This document shows, one piece after another, positions 23,101 through 35,929 of a DNA stretch of 64,000 nt. The stretch is from Glandiceps talaboti. Taxonomy: Eukaryota; Hemichordata; Enteropneusta; Spengelidae. The DNA is taken from NCBI RefSeq assembly GCF_964340395.1, contig NC_135549.1:8051842-8115841 (forward strand), given 5' to 3'. Below the pieces are notes generated by a model, which did not search any database, was not told where the DNA came from, and saw only the letters and a program-made list of their open reading frames with translations. A program made the translations under genes and the position numbers. The stretch's first letter is position 1; each line of letters starts with the position of its first letter.

Positions 23101-25168
23101 CTGCTTTTTATTGCCTGAACCCTGTTCCAATTCTGTCATTTCAAAACCAAATGTCTGAAAAGAAGCACAATGGAGGACATCTATGTGAATTATAGTAGAT
23201 GTACAAGTGATGACTTGCATTGGTGTGCATGCATACTATTACTTTTACTATTGGTATTTGCACTGCAATGCAGTAAGGAAAACATTCTTAAACACTGTAC
23301 GCAAATGAGCATGTGATGTTAAATGTACAGACACATCTTGTGTTTGATAAACACGTAATAAACCATAATAACAATCTATGTAAATCTATGATGTATGTCA
23401 GTATTTGTACCTTTAATTGCAGTGTTGTTTACTGCACTTTCGCTCACTCTTGAAAGTACAAAGACCCAAAGTAGGCCTTGGGCCTTTAAGCAAACAATAA
23501 TAACAATAACAAATGATTACATACCCTTGAAAGTTTGGTTTTGGCACGTGCCATGGCCATTACAAAGATGGCTTTATGGTCTTTTAATACATGTTTATTA
23601 ATATCTGAAATGAAAAATAAATGTCAATAAACATACAAAATTATGAAAATATCATAAATGTCAATTTAAACATTCATGTTTGAACACTCAAATTTCACAG
23701 ATGTAAGCATTACACATTTAACAATATTTTCATACAGGTTCCGTTGTTTTCAAAAATGATGACAATGAGACAGACTGTTACCTTGTCTTTTTACGGGAAT
23801 CTTCTTTTGCTCCATAATCAGCATAAACTGAACGATGTCATTGACCTGAAGAAGTTATGAACGTATACTACAGTTTTAATAGTGCATGTATTTGTTAGTT
23901 TTGACCATACAGACACAAGCTGAGTTTGTAAGCTTTTTACTCAAGAGAAAATACTTACATAAAACCTTGATTAATTTTTTTTAGAATAATGTCAACATCC
24001 AAGCATACTTGCCCTTCTATGACATTACTATCATTTTATGTCATTGTTAGATCAGTTCACTGTATAGCAGGGACTTCCTTGACATTAGTAATATGTACAG
24101 TAAATTACATCAGTGGATCATTGTATAAGCTATATCTAGCACCAGGTTTGAATTCAGTCAATTGCAAATGATGGTCAAGTATATGCCTAAAGTAGAATAC
24201 TTTGAGTATTTTGAAATATGCAGAAAAAAATCATACTAAAAAATGTATACTGTGTGTACAGTACAGCTTATGCCCCTTACAAATGTTTAGCTATACTTTC
24301 ATCCTGGGAAGCCAATATCTTTTCTACCACAATTTTTCACTATCAAACTTACTCTCATCAATAGCAACATTTGCAGAATATTCGTCAGCTGAATACTTCA
24401 TTGTTTGGGGGTGTCAATACAAACAACCCTTTCTCACCATTTGATAAATACTAATAGAAAGTTGACCATCAAAAGACAAGTCTGTATGGTATGTAGAGAA
24501 ATAATTCAGTACATATTAACACACCGCAAGGGACCTACCAAACCATCAATAGCATCATGAGTTAGATTTACAGCAGCTTTCTGGGCTTGTGTCATTGTCT
24601 GGGTTTGACTTTGACTGGCTTGTGTCATCTCCATTTCATCATCATCGTCATCCTAATAGATCAAACAACAAAGACACAGTTGAAAGTAACAATTGAGGTG
24701 ATCTTCGGGTGTTACCACTGAAACTGGTAGATATTTTGGCTGACCAAAAATGAAAAGGATACATGACTTGTACAGAAGACATTGTTATCGTTTGGGTTGC
24801 GTCTCCGATTCTCATGACATTTTGTATTCATATATGTAGTGTCTCAGGCATAGAACAACTGTTGCATGTAATTCTGCCAATGCATGGAGGTGGAACTTGA
24901 AGTGCCTACAAGATACACCGGGGTTCCTACCTCCATGGCCACTGTCAGTCGACGTGGAAGAATGGATAGTATTCTAGTACTGTGTCATTAAGAGGATATG
25001 TACACACACAGTGACACATAACGGGAGTTCTTATGGCAAACTACTAATAGTTGGCACCTCGTTCACTACATGAACGATTGCAGTAGCCGTACTTTCATTT
25101 CATTTTTAAAGTAAACTCACCGATTCCACGACATTTGATCGGCTTGGGTTTCCTCTGGCTTTTGGCAT
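20173..25168 (-). CDS. NSMCE3: NSMCE3 (Nse3/MAGE-homology) subunit of the SMC5/6 complex
   Basis: Ten exons on the minus strand: 25168-25121, 24652-24539, 23845-23782, 23604-23525, 23154-23045, 22354-22275, 21621-21579, 21208-21146, 20822-20708, 20292-20173 (TGA). Every junction has GT-AG and matching phase; total 837 nt, 278 aa, close to human NSMCE3. Residues 1-45 are basic, then acidic, with five S/T-Q dipeptides. From about residue 50 the MAGE homology domain follows: [42 protein letters not shown], then Y-Q-F-C-W-G-Q-R-A. Nse3 is a winged-helix protein that binds the Nse1 RING subunit and DNA in the nuclear SMC5/6 repair complex. Many introns fit the ancestral MAGE gene; the human gene is intronless. 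Confidence 0.92.
22134..22300 (-). repeat. Triplicated exon end plus 5' splice site in NSMCE3
   Basis: The end of the exon 22354-22275 and its donor (GTAAGT at 22274-22269) are followed by two more copies of the same segment of about 61-68 bp, with donor-like GTAAGT at 22206-22201 and 22145-22140. The first donor keeps the frame. Reading on into the copies meets a stop within about 20 codons, so the downstream copies are decoys. Confidence 0.9.
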
Positions 25169-25271
25169 CTTTATTTGGTGTGGAACAATGTGGTCTTCTC
25201 TGATACCAAGATACTTGTATGAATAATTTATTCTTCAGCAAATGCAAACTACATTCGTCGTATCAAGAGGA

Positions 25272-25323
25272 AACCGGAAATGAAATGTTTCTGTCTTCCC
25301 CGCGAAAATAACTGCGCATGCGT
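25272..25323. promoter_or_regulatory. Candidate housekeeping promoter (ETS and NRF1-like sites)
   Basis: About 105-155 bp upstream of the NSMCE3 ATG there is an ETS-type ACCGGAAAT (25273-25281) and a GCGCATGCG core (25314-25322) like the NRF1 palindrome, within a locally CpG-containing stretch. Both are typical of TATA-less housekeeping promoters. Site function is inferred from sequence only. Confidence 0.5.
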
Positions 25324-28300
25324 AAAGGTTGACGGTAGTAGCTCGGTAGTGCTTGATACTGGAAAGAGTGAATAGAAATGTTACTTGCCAAGTCAGTCCT
25401 AGGTGATTTAAGCTGGTCGGATATACAGTTTATCCTCAACAATTCTAGGATTACATATCTTGATAGATTACAGAAAATGAATGCACAAGTTGATTTTCAC
25501 TGAACTCAACAAGTCTATGATAGAAATGGAGAGAGAGACAGACCATGGAAGTAGTTCTACTTCCATGGACAGACAGAGAGACAGAGACAGAGACAGACAG
25601 AGAAATTTATATATACATAAATATTCTTACAGAGAATGGATTAGACCATGTATATGGATCCAAACAACCAACAAATACAAATTGACTAAATAGTTATGTC
25701 TATCTAGTAACCACAATGAGATGGTATCATTTAAGCGAATCGTTATGAAGTCTTTAGAACACTACGGGTGAATGAATTGGATGAAAAATGATAACGCAAG
25801 CGAAAACTACTAGTATGAAATGACCCCGAGGATCATCGTGGCACCTCGCTTTGCTTTAAAATAAGATCTAATTCCATTAATATAGGCGAATAAAGTAAGT
25901 TGCACAAATTATCATCTGGTGATTGTAAGCTCTCCTCGAGAGGGGAAGAAGATATTTATCACTTTCTTTTCATGTGTCCTGCTTTTCTTGACATTAGAAA
26001 AACGTTTTTATTGCATTTTAAATGAAGTATTTGTAAATTTTGGTAATTATAATGTTTGTAGTAAATTTCATTCAGGGGGTCTTCACTTTAAATTCAATGT
26101 TCTTTTCAGTAGGGTCTTGTGGGAGGTCAACCATGACCTTGGGGGGAAGACGTTACAAAGCTAACAAAAACATTGATAAGATCACTATGTGATAAAAGAA
26201 ACTCGAGGTTGAGACACTTATAGATAATAGACATATTACAGTAAGCTAAATAATAAGACAGTGGAGTGCCATTACTGCTTCATGTTGATCTTTTTGATTT
26301 TGTATTGTTATGTGTACTTGTTCGCCACCTGATCTATCTTATGCTATTTTATTGTTCTTTTTGTACTGATGCAAAGGTGAAATAAATAAATAAATAAATG
26401 AATAAAAGTAATCTTTTCTAAACTCATTATACATGTTTAGTTGACAAACAAAAACAACTAAAACAACTCAACGGTGTTTTTGAAAATAAGTTCTCCATTG
26501 CTGTGACAGAAGAAGTCCAGAATACGGTTGTTCACTCTATGGAGTGTAATCCACATCCTGATCCCTATTCATTCACGCCCCTTTATGGAGAAATCTTTCA
26601 AGATGCGAAATGTACTTTAAGAAATGAATTCTGATACAGAATTTAAAACTAACCTTCCCAAAAGTAATGTCTTCGAGACTTCGTTTTGTAATAATTTAAA
26701 GTGTGTCTTGCTTAAATGTACATGATAACTTGAGAAAGCTTTGTACGCCTGGAACTTGTGGAAGTATTAAAACACATGAATGACTCCATTTGATAATATT
26801 GATTGATTTCAGATTTTTACCTTTATTTGCTATCATTTACGTTTGGTATTTCCATGGTGTTATTTTACACTTAGACTGACAGATCAGCCGTTGTGGGCAC
26901 GGTCTAATCTCCCTTTCCCCAAACTCTATGACGGTAAAGAGGACGGATACTTACTGGAAGACAAAACGAATGGATTTTTGATTTGTACATTGAGGGCGCA
27001 AGTCATATCTCGCCAGAAAAATACTCCTGGTCTTGGGAACGATGAGAAACACTATTTACCGGTAGTTGCCTTACCACAGTCCCTCTGATAGAGAGAGTGG
27101 GGCCTTACTTAATTTGGTAATAGTAGGAAACACATGAGTGAAAGCTTCAATATCCATATAACGGTTCAAAGTCAAGAAACCACCTGTTAGATTCTTTACC
27201 AGTGCAGCCGCGTAATCAGCAATGCTGATATGATATGCGTATTCAAACCATGTATACACGTCATTAACTAACAGTTCTAGGACTAGGTGACGGGTGCAAA
27301 TATTAACCAAAATAGGTTGCAGCCCAATGTGACATATCTCCCTGCAAAGCCCGTGACATCTATTTGTAAAGAAATCTCTTGAATATTGTGTATGGACGGA
27401 CGCCGAAGTCAATTGCCACGGTTATTTTAATGTAGTGTACCGTTCATCTCCAGGGGTGGGGGTACCGTATAATTGTATACTAGTATATAAAAATATGTGT
27501 AGCCTGTAGGGGGCTACGAACAGTTTTGGGTTCATTTCAGAGGTCCATAACATTTTTTTGAGATCGGGAAGGATGGGGGTGGGGGTGTTTCTGCGGAAAA
27601 GAATTAAGCAAAATATTTTCTCCCCAGCCCCCCCCCCCCCTTCGTAAATTATGTCCTTTCCCCAAGAAGAGTTATACGAGAGTGACATTTTAAACCATAG
27701 ACAGTGGATTGAGAAAAAAGTCACAAATTGAATACCAGAACAGACATACAACGTGATATCTGTAAGATATAAATGACTAGCACAGTCAGTACCTTCATAA
27801 AGTTTATCTGTGGCGATTATGCTTTATTTTGATAGGTTAGTGACTGTCACTGAACTGGAATATATAATTATATATGTATACTCACAGCAGGATTTAAAAC
27901 AAGAAATGTGTTATATAGCTTGATAGCTTAGACACTCGAATTCCTGATATATGAGAGGATACGTATACGGGTGAGTTTCCACCTCCAGCCCCACATTTCT
28001 TCCATGCATGTGAAGGTCGGTTTGGAGTAAATGAATAATAAACACACCAATTCTTGGTGAAAGTACATGTTTCGAACGTGTTTTCGCTATTAAGAATATT
28101 GGACAGAACTGTCAAATTATAAATTTTTCAAACTAGCAACCAGAAGCGAGAGTTGACTGACCGCTCTGGTCAATGTCACGGGTTTTACTTTCAAAAAAGT
28201 TACTTAAAGCTCAGACCATCAAACAGTCTGAGACTAAAGGCAGCAACTCTCAGCTCTCATTATCTGGTGCAGCCAATATAAATACCATAATGACTAAGTT

Positions 28301-28430
28301 TTACATTACAAAATGCACCATGGACTACTGTCAAAGTTTCAAAATATTGGAAAATATTCTTATTTGTTTGTGTACATATCTGTTTGCATCGTTCCCCTAC
28401 CACCCTTCGTAATATTGACTTGGATATATT
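25324..28430. other. Intergenic region, NSMCE3 to two-exon membrane gene
   Basis: A 41-codon plus-strand frame starts at 25378, divergent from NSMCE3, with no recognised domain. A GA-rich simple repeat lies at about 25560-25600. An AATA-repeat tail at about 26382-26408 resembles a LINE 3' end. Unassigned frames occur at 26843-27088 (plus) and 27071-27412 (minus). A C-run lies near 27629-27640. I see no gene I can support. Confidence 0.5.
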
Positions 28431-28435
28431 TTATT
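28430..28435 (-). terminator. Candidate polyadenylation signal, two-exon membrane gene
   Basis: AATAAA on the minus strand, 50 nt past the stop at 28485-28487. Confidence 0.5.
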
Positions 28436-28484
28436 TACTCATTGAATTGCATAGGTGACTTTTGGACAGATGATGAATTTGAAT

Positions 28485-30709
28485 TTAGATAACTCGCTCT
28501 GTCGGAGTGAACGGCTCAAGGTAATCCTCATCGGGATATTCATTTTGATTCTCTGAAGGATTATCAAGGTGATTTTGACTGGTAGAGTAATCCTGCTGAT
28601 ACTGACCAGTGGGGTCAATCGGGTAATGCTGACTGACAGGATATCCCTGCTGGTCTTGGCTGGTAGGATTATTTCCTTGGTGAAACTGGCTGGCAAACTG
28701 ATGAGTTTGGCTGACAGGATTTACTGGGCGAAACTGGCTTGCAGGATATTCCATGTGGCTTTGGTCAGTGGGGTTCTCTTGGTGAAATGGAATGACAGGT
28801 TGAGGATATTCCTGGTGATTTTGGCCTGTGGGGTTTCCCTGGTGAAGCTGGCTGAAAGCTTCATGATTCTCATACCAAGTTTGTGTCCCACCAACGTGAT
28901 TCGAACCCATCATGACCGGATTATCAATTCCTTGTGACGTGTTATATCTCATGTCTCTTTGTAAAGCTTCCCTATGAGAGTGCTTTGGCATCTTGGGCTT
29001 TGACGGTACAGGTGGTGGATTAGCCTTGGGACCATGGCGGCGGCGGCGGTGGTGAGGAACGGCACCATTCATGTTTATTTCCTTCGGTTTGGTAGTTGCA
29101 TTTTTGTTAGTACGACGCCTTCTCACACATGAGATGTACACAGACATGAATATGACAATAAAGATAAAAATAGCACTCCACACTGCGATGGTTATGATAA
29201 TATTTGTCGACAGCAGTGGTGCCTCAGAAACCTGGTTAGTTGTAAGTAATGCTGTGGAGAGCATGGTTGGAGAATTCGACTCGTCATCAGTCATCATGGA
29301 ATCTGTCGAGGTTGTCTGCAAAATGAAACAGAAAACGGCTGACATTTATTCGAGTGACAAATTCCAAATTCTGGGTCAAGACAACAGGTGTGCACGCACG
29401 CACGCACACACACACACATGCGCGCGCAACGAGAGCAAATAACAATTCGGTCATAAAGTTGTTTATTACTATTATATGTATAAACTCAATCTATAATAAT
29501 GACGAAAGGTAGATTTTTCTTTCCTCTTTTGCATGCCCTACACAGCATGCATGTACATAATGCCACGTCTATGGGCCGGGGACGTATAGGCTTATGCAGC
29601 GCTGTAACACATGGATATGTCAACAGTTATATTACTTGACTTGATAAATTTAGTGATAACCAAAATATAATTCGAAAAAATCACAATGTAGTGATACAAA
29701 ATAATGAGAAACACTAGACACAGTCAGAAATTATTTTCTTAGCTATTATTCAGCATATAGCTTCAATTTACGGGAAAAAAACAACACAAAAAAACAAACA
29801 AAATATCAACCGACTGATGAATGTGATTTTTTCATTGGCATTGCAAAGATTGATAAGTATTGTTTTTTCTTATATATTTATTTAGGAACCAACAATTACA
29901 GGTTCGACAAATAGACGGAATGCAAAAATTTATGCAAATTAAACATGGCATGCAACCGGAATGGCAGAGTATTGCTGGCCGTTCGTTACGTTATGAAGTT
30001 TACACAGTGAACCTTTCTATCCGTCCAGTATATTCAATTCTTTTCCCTAATTCCTTGGTACATCAGATCGTATAACACATTCCTATTTTAATGTAGTCAA
30101 ATTACTACTAGGTCGCAATGTTCCATGACACTTTGACCTCATACAGTATGAATTGAAAGGCTTCCTCGGGTCCAATACAATGCTTAGCCCATGCATGTGC
30201 ATGCATCAGTGCTTTTGTAATTCTTTGAGTAGCTGAGGTGAAATAATTCCCTAAGATCCGGGTTGACAATTTCCTGTTACATGCGCAGCTGCTAAGGGTC
30301 ACATAACACGTACAAGTACAGTGTGTCTTACCTTCGATTTCATATTCCAAAGCGTGTGTAATCAGTTTGTATGCAAAGTTGTGTGAAATGACGTCCCCAA
30401 TGAATCAACTTTCCATTTGAGATTTGACTATATTGAAATCAATAGAATCTGTACGATGGTAGAATCACCACGTATACTATGCAATTACAACTATTTTGCA
30501 CTTGAGAATTTAACAAGTGGTACCTCGCTTACTATACGTGCTACACAACTACGGAATGTTTCATGTCACTCTCCCGACGTTTGTTGTCATTTTCGTCCTA
30601 CTGTGACGAGTTCTTATATACGCATAAGCTTATACTACAAGGACACTACAAGGACACAACATGAAAATATTTTTACCTGTGCTAGGGTACTACCGGTAGT
30701 TGCCGCCAT
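28485..30709 (-). CDS. Unrecognised single-pass membrane protein with Q/N/P/Y-rich tail repeats
   Basis: Exon 1 is 30709-30677 (11 codons, ATG in a good context with A at -3 and G at +4, donor GTAAAA). Exon 2 is 29315-28485 (acceptor TTTTGCAG, phase 0). Together they encode 287 aa. There is no cleavable signal peptide. Residues 1-48 are Ser/Thr-rich, 49-75 form one hydrophobic segment, and R-R-R-R (76-79) follows at once, predicting an outside N-terminus and a cytosolic tail. Residues about 95-115 are basic and proline-rich (P-P-P-V-P-S-K-P, an SH3-ligand-like motif). From about 165 to 275 an imperfect 17-19-residue repeat recurs six or seven times, with the pattern H-Q-x-N-P-T-x-Q-x-x-Q-x-Y-P. 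I recognise no family. It lies 1.8 kb downstream of CLCA gene A on the same strand. Confidence 0.7.
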
Positions 30710-32435
30710 GATAGCAGTAGGTTTTAGGTTATGGCGATGTCTTGTTATGGTCCGTCCTGCTATGACACAGAAATCAAAGTAGCGTAAAGTTTTAACACGG
30801 GAACACGGGAACACTTTCACATTTCCGAGTTACGCCGTAGATGGCGTCGTGAACACGGTAAATGATTTCCGGGTAAAACAAAAGAAAGAGTAGCCAAGGG
30901 AAATCCCCCTTTCGCTACCGTTGTTGTTGTTGTTGTCTCTTCCAAAGTAGTCACAGGAATATGAATACCTGTAACTTACAAGACGTACACCTATAACAAG
31001 ACGAATGGAGAGTATTGAGTCAATAAATTATAGATATGCATATGTTGAACGTACGGTACCACCAACGATTGCCACTCGTCGCTTGGATATTATTCTCCAA
31101 CATTGTCTTCGTTCAGCTATGGAAAATACGAGTGATATATTAAAGGGGTCTTGTCACTACGAGTCGCGAGACGAGTATTTTCTGATTTAATGAATACAAA
31201 TATTGGAGGAGAATAATATAATTATACCTGTGACCCCTCTACCATCAAATAGACCATACCACCACCACCACTACTACTACTACTGCTACTACTACTACTA
31301 CTACCACCACCACCACCACCACCACCACCACCACCACCACCACCACCACCACCACCACCACCATAGTCATCATGATCTTTGTAAAATGACAAAACTAATT
31401 ATTAAACGTTAGTTTATTCCAATGTACGCGTAATGGCCAATTACAGACCAAACTACAGACAAAATTACAGACAAAATTCTTTTACCAAAACAAAAGAAAC
31501 TTTATTAATCTGAATAAGAAAATTAGGGTTAAAACTGTTTCCAGCATAGTTATAGTACTTCTTTTGTTTTGTACTGTATTTTTTTTCAAAGTGTAAGCAT
31601 ATTATTTTCATATCTAGTCAACATTAAAATTGAAGAATCTCTTCTGTAAAGTACGACGACTGACACAATTACTTACGTACAACAATGTTTATCAGTTGCT
31701 TGTTTGACATTCCCAATAGCACGATTATAATAGCCAAGTGATAATTGTGCCACGGCCACGGCAATTGCACTGAATTCGAAATGTAGCTAGGACACAGAAA
31801 AAATAAACCGTTCACTTGTTACCTGGCTATAAATGCTGTTAGAGGCACCTGATTAGAGAGACTGGAACTCTCCTTTAAAGCTTGGTGTATATTCACCGGT
31901 AAAATACGATGCTTCCGTTCTAGTAAATAATGTTCGTTATCTGAGACGGACCAATATATTGTTCACAAAATAATGTTTTGGAAATCTCGTGTACAATACA
32001 TGTAAGTTCATTTCATATTCTGTATATATAATGAGTTCATAGCGTCAAAGATACTGTGATAAAGTTCATAATACTGATATTAAATCTGTAAATCACGAGC
32101 CAAAAATCCAACCTTCTGGCAGAGAACTTTCAAAAACGAAACTCACAGTTCAGTGTTCACTGATCAACAAAGTGTTTATAAGTTAGATGGTATACATCAC
32201 CACAGAAATGTAAAGCTCGATCATCAAGCGCGCTGACCAAAATCACCCTACCATTATGTTGTAATATCTCCAGATTAATTGACGAATGAATGTTGACTGT
32301 CTGTACTTTGTTGTGTATGTCACTGAGTTATATGACATTTTAGTACATGACATTAAAATGTCATCGAATATACCGTAACGTTCAGTTGGGATGCCGAGTA
32401 CAATATATTTCAATGTAATTTACGAAGTGTAGGTT
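30710..32435. other. Intergenic region with trinucleotide repeat
   Basis: This is the presumed promoter side of the two-exon gene and 3' flank of CLCA gene A. It contains a (CAC)n/(CTA)n array at about 31259-31363; the poly-His frame across it is a repeat artefact. I see nothing else I can assign. Confidence 0.6.
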
Positions 32436-32441
32436 TTTATT
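32436..32441 (-). terminator. Candidate polyadenylation signal, CLCA gene A
   Basis: AATAAA on the minus strand, 42 nt past the stop codon at 32483-32485. Confidence 0.5.
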
Positions 32442-32482
32442 TGAGAGTCAAAACTAAAACATCGACTATGCAAAATTTAATG

Positions 32483-35400
32483 TTAAAAGTAGCCGTCGCC
32501 GCCGCCCCTGCGAGCAGTGTTAAAACAGGCATCGACGTCTATGGTTGTGTTTTCATAAAAAGCAGATTGAACACGTTGTGGAAGCAAGTGATGATCCTGA
32601 TAATCTATTGGTGGTGTGGTATAAGCTAGACTTGTCTGCGAGTGAAGGCCTCCTTGGGGTACTGTTGGTGGTGTTGCATGATACGGAGCTTCGATACTCT
32701 CAGGTATGTCTTCGTAGTCGAGACTGTCAGTAGACGTGAATTTGGAACTTTCAGAATCGCCATACCCGACAAGGTTTGTTTGCCCCTCCATCGTGGACGG
32801 CCCTTGTGGTTCGGGTAAGTAGATGTTCCTGTATGACACACGTGGTAGTTTCATAGTTTCAGAATTCAAGAAAGTGTCTATGTATTTCTTTTTCGTCTTC
32901 ATCTTTTTTGCATTCTTTGCTTGTCGTTTGGCGACACCGACGGCAACAAGAGCCACGATGGCGATGTATATAGCTAACCCGCCACCACTTACAACGATGA
33001 CCACTGCCAACCCAGAGGTGCCGGATTCAGAAATAACTTCTGGTGGTTGTGTCGTCGTTCCAGGGTTCAATAGACTCGGTGGAATATACACAACGCTGGT
33101 GAACACGACGTTGGACGGGTCACCCTGGTTGTCAGCTTTATCTAGTGCTCTTAAAGAGAAGGCATAGGTGTAATTTCCACCGGTATTATTGACGATCAAG
33201 GTTACACGTTCACGAGATCCTGAAATTTGTGGTGATGACAGGTTACCTGACACCAAGTCTTCATTTGTTAATTTTGTAGCATTGTCGAGGTCGTCGTACA
33301 ATTCATCAACGTCTCCGGACATTCTTAAATCATACTCTTGTGCTGAAAATAGAAAATAATCAATAGTGAGAATGATAAAAGTGTTCCAACACAACACAAC
33401 ACAACACAACACAACACAACGCAACACAACGCAACGCAACGCAACGCAACGCAACGCAACACAACGAGGAAATAACACATTTGACAGTATCAAAATGAAG
33501 GAGGACACAACAGAAAACCCTGCACTATTTTACAGTTCATTAAAAAAAACTACGTAATTGATTAAACGCTTTATGTGTACTGGGGTCGCTTAGTCATTCT
33601 CTTCTTTCCGTTCTTGCAAGATCAAAGCTGTACCGTTCACAGTTTGACACATCGAAAGGTCTTTGCACGTACCTGTGCCTCGATCAAAGTCATCCCCAAC
33701 AGCTGTCCAGGCCAACACGACAGTACCATTCTCGTAGAAAGTTTCTTCTACTTCTAAATCTTGTATACGTGCTGGAGGAAATACATCTTCTGGCGAACTG
33801 CTGTCTGGCCCACCTTCCACGTCAAATGCACCAGCCGACAGAACACGACTAAATGGGTCTGCTGACACCTTGGTAACATTCAATCTGGCGGTGTTTTCTG
33901 TAATGTCAGAAATGCAGTATCCATGAAACTACATCTAAGAATCCGAATCCAAACTTAACAGACTTCGATCGTAATGTCACATGACGCTAAGTTTTGAGCT
34001 TGTTAAACTGCACGTGTTGGAGAGAGAAGTTCTTTCGATAGCCTTGAAGCTTATGATAGTTGCCTTTCATTACTTATGCAATTTACTCTATCGGTAGATG
34101 CATGGGTGACGAAGTTTAAAAGTTTTAGTTCCTTATTTTGGTTTACAAGGAAGGTTGTTTGTACAATAATCTTTACTCTGCTTGTGACATGAGGGAACCA
34201 GGAAATGTAAAATGTAAAACTATTGAACCCATTGTTGTTCGTTGACAAAAAACACCCTTATTTATAAGTTCATCGAATTTTACATAGTTTTACCTGGATT
34301 CAGTGTCAATGCAGGGCTGTAACCACTGTTGTCATATTTCACTATTTCAGCTTTACCGTCTGCGTTTTTCACCTTGATCTTAACGCCATATTTACACGTG
34401 CCGTGACAAGAGGAGTAGTCCAAGAAGAAGGCCGAGTAAACTCCATCGTCTTTTTCAAGGTCAGCTCCTGTGATGTGATAACATTCAATTCATCACTTAT
34501 ATTTGGTCCAAATGATACGTACATTGTATAGTTGGCCTACGTTAGAGTCGTAAAATAGTACATGTATACAATCTGAGCTGCTTGGCTGCTTTACGCTTTA
34601 AAATAGTTTTATTTGAGTGAGACTATTTGGGTTCTCCTCTAATGATACTTATTCCATCCAAGAGTTCTATTTTGCTGTTGTAAATGTTCCTATAAAAATT
34701 TAAACTAAGCAGCTTAAAGAGTCTGGTACACATTCCTGTATTTATTCAAATCCTTAAGTCATGTTGAATTATGTTTAGCAACTAATAACACACTGCTATT
34801 AGGTATTCGGATATGATACTGTATGATGTGGGATGACATATAGCAGAATTGTTTGGTTACCAAAACACCGCAAAAGTTTTACCAAATTGAATTTGCGCCC
34901 CCCTCTTTGTACACAGTCAACTACCTCTGTCGATTTGCTCCAAGATATGATTGTGCATTATGAGTGTATCTATGCACTGTCTTTGGCTGAAATTTGGTCC
35001 CAGTTATAAACCATCTCATTTTAAAGGCCCGCGATTAATCCCAGGTTCTCGAATTGATGTTTTCTTATCCGACCATCTTTTGGCTCTGGACCATTTTTTC
35101 TATAACTATATAGCACATCTGTTTTCACACCTAAATTTGTATCTTTACCCGAAATTACCTGGACAGATCTAGAATTGCGTTCATTCTCATTCAAACAAAT
35201 TGAGATTTGACTGTGTAAGTAAAGATACACGTTGGCATTTTCAAATCATGATTCGACCCTTTCGAATACGTAATGATTATGACATCTGAAAATATTTGTA
35301 CTTCGAAGAGGATATCGATTTTATATTACACAGCAATGCTACTTCACTTAGCAGTAATCTCTTACAGTGTAACCTTACCTGCACCATTATCGAGAAGTTT

Positions 35401-35887
35401 TACTTTCACTGGGATTGCAGGTCCATCTACTGTGGCGATGACGTCAGCATTGAGTACAGTAAGATAGCCTTTCTTGACATCAGCTAAAATAGTCATTGTT
35501 GGGTCCTCTTTGTAATTAACGGCACTTGCCCCTAGATATGCTTTCACCAGAATCGGTTTGTCGTCCGGATCTTTCATACGAGACTCCAATACTACATTGA
35601 CGGTCTGAGCGGACCCAACCGAACCGTTCACCACGTATGTCCATTCACCGGCCTGTTGGGGGTATAGAACGATGAATTATATGAAGTTCTACTCGAATGA
35701 ATAATTCTATCACTAGTCAACAAACCAAGCAAGCGATGGACCCCCTTCTTCTTTAATACATCTTTCATACAAACTATAAAATGATAATAATTACGGCTTT
35801 ACAGTAGTTTCCAAAACTTGGACATGGCACACGATCTAATTTGATCTAAACTTTTTTTGAATTACTTTTACAAAGTGTTTTTTTTTG

Positions 35888-35929
<42 letters not shown>

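Noticed and set aside
25378-25500. Divergent 41-codon gene opposite NSMCE3
   Set aside because: Well placed for a bidirectional promoter but short, without recognised domain or visible splice continuation.
26843-27412. Two overlapping frames on opposite strands (81 and 113 codons)
   Set aside because: No domain, no splice logic and no repeat-family motif I can name.
31203-31412. Poly-histidine open frame
   Set aside because: Simple (CAC)n/(CTA)n microsatellite without other coding features.
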